A stretch of 60,692 nt of DNA from an uncultured SAR86 cluster bacterium (lineage in GTDB: Bacteria > Pseudomonadota > Gammaproteobacteria > Magnimaribacterales > AG-339-G14). Of the stretch, positions 57,695-60,692 are shown piece by piece. The notes under the pieces were generated by a model. That model did no database searches. It worked only from the letters and a program-made list of their open reading frames with translations, and was not told where the DNA came from. How positions within the stretch are numbered: the first letter of the stretch is position 1; the number at the start of each line of letters is the position of its first letter. The position numbers were made by a program, and so were the translations under genes. The stretch covers positions 1 through 60,692 of the forward strand of contig CABXRO010000005.1 of assembly GCA_902514645.1 (NCBI GenBank), written 5' to 3'.

Positions 57695-59248
57695 CTACTC
57701 CCACTCAATAGTTGCAGGAGGTTTGCTAGAAACATCGTAAACAACTCTAGAAACCTTTGGAATTTCATTAATTATCCTATCTGAAACTTTATTTAATAAA
57801 TTATGGTTTAGTTGTGAAGCTTTTGCGGTCATGAAATCAATAGTATCTGCAGCTCTTAGGGCAATCACATATTCATATCGTCTGGCATCCCCCACTACAC
57901 CAACACTTTTAATAGGTAAAAATACTGCAAAAGCTTGGCTGACTTTATTGTAAAGATTTGCCGCTGATAGCTCTTCCATAAAGATATTGTCTGCTTCCCT
58001 TAAGATATCCAATTTTTCTTTAGTAATTTCCCCTATTGTCCTTACAGCTAAGCCTGGACCTGGAAAGGGATGTCTGCCGATCAAAGATTTTGGCAAGCCT
58101 AACGAAAGGCCTATTTTCCTAACCTCATCCTTAAATAAAAAATTGAGGGGCTCTACCAGAGGTAATTTTAAATAGGATGGTAAGCCTCCTACATTGTGGT
58201 GAGATTTAATCACGTGCGCCTTTCCACCTTTGATGCCAGATGATTCAATGACGTCAGGATAAATAGTGCCTTGTGCCAAAAAAGAAACATCTTTTATTTT
58301 TTTGGCTTCCTTCAAAAAAACATCTATGAAATTTTTTCCTATAACTATTCTCTTTTCTTCGGGATCCTTTTTGCCTTTTAGGTTTTTAAGAAAAAATTTT
58401 TCAGAATTAGCAAAGTGAATCTTGATTTTTAAAGCTTTTTTTAAATCTCTAAGAACCTGTTTGGATTCATTTTTTCGTAACAAACCATTATCAACAAAAA
58501 TACATTCCAATTGCTTGCCAATTGCCTTTGATAAAAGTGCAGCAACCACGGAAGAATCAACTCCACCAGAAATACCCAATAGTACTTTTTTCTTACCTAC
58601 CTGTTTTTTTATATCATCAACAAGTTTATCTACTATATTTTTTGGTCTCCATTTCGTCTGACAGCCACATATTTCTCTGACAAAAGTTTTTAAAATTTGA
58701 GCGCCTTTTTCAGTATGTGTTACTTCTGGATGAAACTGTAAGCCATATTTTTTAATTGAATTATTTTCAAAAGCTGCAGTTGGACTATTTTTAGAAGAAG
58801 CAATTTTTTTAAAGCCTTTGGGTAATTTGGTTACTTTGTCCCCATGACTCATCCAAACATTGAGTGTTGATAGTTTTATAGCTTGAAATAACTTGCTTTT
58901 GTTTAATTTAATTTCAGCATGACCAAATTCTCTTTCCTTAGAAGAACTTACCGTCCCTTTAAAGTGTTTTGCCATCAATTGCATGCCATAACAAATCCCC
59001 AAAACAGGTATCTCACTGTCTAAAATTTTAGAATCAACTCTAAGAGTATTTTTTGCATTCACAGACTCTGGACCGCCAGAAATAATAATACCCATGGGAT
59101 TGGTTTCCAGAATCTTTTTATAAGAGGTATTGCAAGAAACAATTTCTGAGAAAACCCCAAGTTCTCTAATACGCCTTGCGATCAATTGAGTATATTGCGA
59201 GCCAAAATCCAGAATGATTATTTTTTCTGAATCAATAGCGGTATTCAC
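57695..59248 (-). CDS. guaA: GMP synthase (glutamine-hydrolysing)
   Basis: ILDFGSQYTQLIARRIRELGVFSEI, LGICYGMQLMA, GISGGVDSSVVAALL, C-terminal KPPATIEWE. Confidence 0.97.
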   Translation of the reverse strand: MNTAIDSEKIIILDFGSQYTQLIARRIRELGVFSEIVSCNTSYKKILETNPMGIIISGGPESVNAKNTLRVDSKILDSEIPVLGICYGMQLMAKHFKGTVSSSKEREFGHAEIKLNKSKLFQAIKLSTLNVWMSHGDKVTKLPKGFKKIASSKNSPTAAFENNSIKKYGLQFHPEVTHTEKGAQILKTFVREICGCQTKWRPKNIVDKLVDDIKKQVGKKKVLLGISGGVDSSVVAALLSKAIGKQLECIFVDNGLLRKNESKQVLRDLKKALKIKIHFANSEKFFLKNLKGKKDPEEKRIVIGKNFIDVFLKEAKKIKDVSFLAQGTIYPDVIESSGIKGGKAHVIKSHHNVGGLPSYLKLPLVEPLNFLFKDEVRKIGLSLGLPKSLIGRHPFPGPGLAVRTIGEITKEKLDILREADNIFMEELSAANLYNKVSQAFAVFLPIKSVGVVGDARRYEYVIALRAADTIDFMTAKASQLNHNLLNKVSDRIINEIPKVSRVVYDVSSKPPATIEWE

Positions 59249-59250
59249 TT

Positions 59251-60692
59251 TTAACTTATTCTGTAGTTTGGCGCTTCTTTAGTTACGCTAACGTCATGCA
59301 CATGACTTTCATTAATTCCTGCCGATGTAATTTGTACGAATTTCGTTTTGGTTCTCATTGTTTTTATATCTTTGCTTCCGGTATAACCCATGCTTTGTCT
59401 TAAACCGCCAAGCATTTGATGAATGGTAGTTTCCACCCAGCCTTTATATGGCACTCTTCCTTCAATTCCTTCAGGAACAAGTTTCTCAGAACTTGAAACA
59501 TCCTCTTGAAAATATCGATCTCCCGAATTTGTCTCGCCTGACATCGCGCCAACTGAACCCATACCTCTATAAGATTTATAACTTCTTCCTTGAAAGAGCT
59601 CTACCTGTCCCGGAGCTTCCTCTGTTCCAGCTAAAATACTTCCCAACATTACAGTGCTAGCTCCAGCAGCTATAGCTTTTGCAATATCGCCTGAAAATCT
59701 TATTCCCCCATCAGCAATAACTGGAATGTTCTGTTTGCCAATAGCTTTGACTACATTTGCGATAGCAGATATTTGAGGAACACCAACACCAGTAACAATT
59801 CTTGTCGTACAAATTGATCCTGGCCCTATTCCAACTTTTATAGCGTCAGCTCCAGCTTTTATTAAATCCAAGGCACCATCGCCTGTCGCGACGTTTCCGC
59901 CAATAACTTGAATACCTTTTTTTATCTTCTTAATTCTTTTGACACGATCAATGATGCCTTTAGAATGGCCATGGGCACTATCCACAACTAGGACATCAAC
60001 ACCAGCATCAACAAGAGCATCCACCCTTTCATCAGTCTCTTCACCATTACCAACGGCAGCACCCACGAGAAGTCTGCCCTCAGCATCTTTTGAGGCTAGA
60101 GGAAAATCTTTATTCTTATTGATATCTTTCAAAGTTACGAGACCTTTTAAGGAAAAATTTTTATCGACCAGTAAAATTTTTTCTATTCTATTTTTGTAAA
60201 GAAGATTTTTAATGATATCTAACTTTGCATCTTCATCTGCAGTAACCAAACGTTTTTTTGGCGTCATGATGGATTCAACTGGAGCAGACAAGTCAGAAAC
60301 ATTTCGAAAATCTCTAGAAGTCACAATTCCAACTAAATCTCCATTATTCACTACAGGCATTCCTGAAATATTCAATTCTTGTGTAAGTTTTACTAATTCC
60401 CCGACGCTTTTTTTAGAGGAAATAGTTATTGGGTCTCTCACTACCCCGCTTTCAAATTTTTTAACTAAAGAAACTTCTTTTGCTTGATCAGCAATTGAAA
60501 TATTTTTGTGAATTATTCCAATTCCGCCTAATTCAGCCAAGGCAATAGACATTCTGCTTTCTGTTACCGTATCCATTGCTGCGGACACTATTGGAATTTT
60601 TAAATTAACCTCTTTAGTTAATTTTGTGCTTAAATCGGTTTCTTGAGGAAGGACGCTAGAATATTGCGGTACCAAAAGGACATCGTCGAAGG
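59251..60692 (-). CDS. guaB: IMP dehydrogenase (5' end outside window)
   Basis: CBS domains, [50 protein letters not shown]. The frame stays open to the window end ([10 protein letters not shown]), so the track start at 60675 is artificial. Confidence 0.96.
   Translation of the reverse strand, partial: FDDVLLVPQYSSVLPQETDLSTKLTKEVNLKIPIVSAAMDTVTESRMSIALAELGGIGIIHKNISIADQAKEVSLVKKFESGVVRDPITISSKKSVGELVKLTQELNISGMPVVNNGDLVGIVTSRDFRNVSDLSAPVESIMTPKKRLVTADEDAKLDIIKNLLYKNRIEKILLVDKNFSLKGLVTLKDINKNKDFPLASKDAEGRLLVGAAVGNGEETDERVDALVDAGVDVLVVDSAHGHSKGIIDRVKRIKKIKKGIQVIGGNVATGDGALDLIKAGADAIKVGIGPGSICTTRIVTGVGVPQISAIANVVKAIGKQNIPVIADGGIRFSGDIAKAIAAGASTVMLGSILAGTEEAPGQVELFQGRSYKSYRGMGSVGAMSGETNSGDRYFQEDVSSSEKLVPEGIEGRVPYKGWVETTIHQMLGGLRQSMGYTGSKDIKTMRTKTKFVQITSAGINESHVHDVSVTKEAPNYRIS

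Noticed and set aside
60661-60692. guaB start at 60675 given by the ORF track
   Set aside because: The reading frame continues to the window edge as [10 protein letters not shown], the conserved IMPDH N-terminus, so the gene is simply truncated by the window.
1-60692. tRNA, rRNA, CRISPR arrays, transposons, toxin-antitoxin or phage-defence systems
   Set aside because: Looked for across intergenic regions and translations; none found. Absence of tRNAs is by eye only and should be confirmed with a covariance-model search.

Overview
The window is a compact, AT-rich bacterial chromosome segment. Gene content and density look like a streamlined marine gammaproteobacterium, possibly SAR86-like; that assignment is inference only. 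I saw no rRNA, tRNA, CRISPR array, transposase or integrase. The left part (1-19 kb) is mostly housekeeping: prpB-like (partial), thrH-like, cysB-like, lexA with a consensus LexA box, topA, pyrD, nadK, a queuosine-precursor transporter, two acyl-CoA dehydrogenases, mazG, a YihG-type acyltransferase, prc, xthA, tadA and def. The middle (19-43 kb) is rich in lipid and xenobiotic-type catabolism: acyl-CoA carboxylase and synthetase, a PhyH dioxygenase, a CmcJ/NvfI-like oxygenase, an FMN alpha-hydroxyacid dehydrogenase, SDRs, a PhoD-like phosphatase, an amidase, a frameshifted FAD monooxygenase and four tandem GST genes. A surface-glycan island lies at about 43.4-52.2 kb, and the right edge carries guaA and guaB (guaB is cut by the window end). 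Main points for follow-up: (1) three same-orientation copies of the guaA 3'-terminal sequence, two followed by similar ~65-bp tracts, consistent with serial site-specific integration at guaA with a cupin gene as cargo; (2) a LPS-kinase-like domain fused to a TIM-barrel glycosidase-like domain; (3) an in-frame collapsed acyltransferase-3/SGNH protein; (4) a G7 homopolymer frameshift in a monooxygenase; (5) an internally duplicated DUF2061 protein; (6) the GST array. All functional calls come from reading the translations, with no database search.
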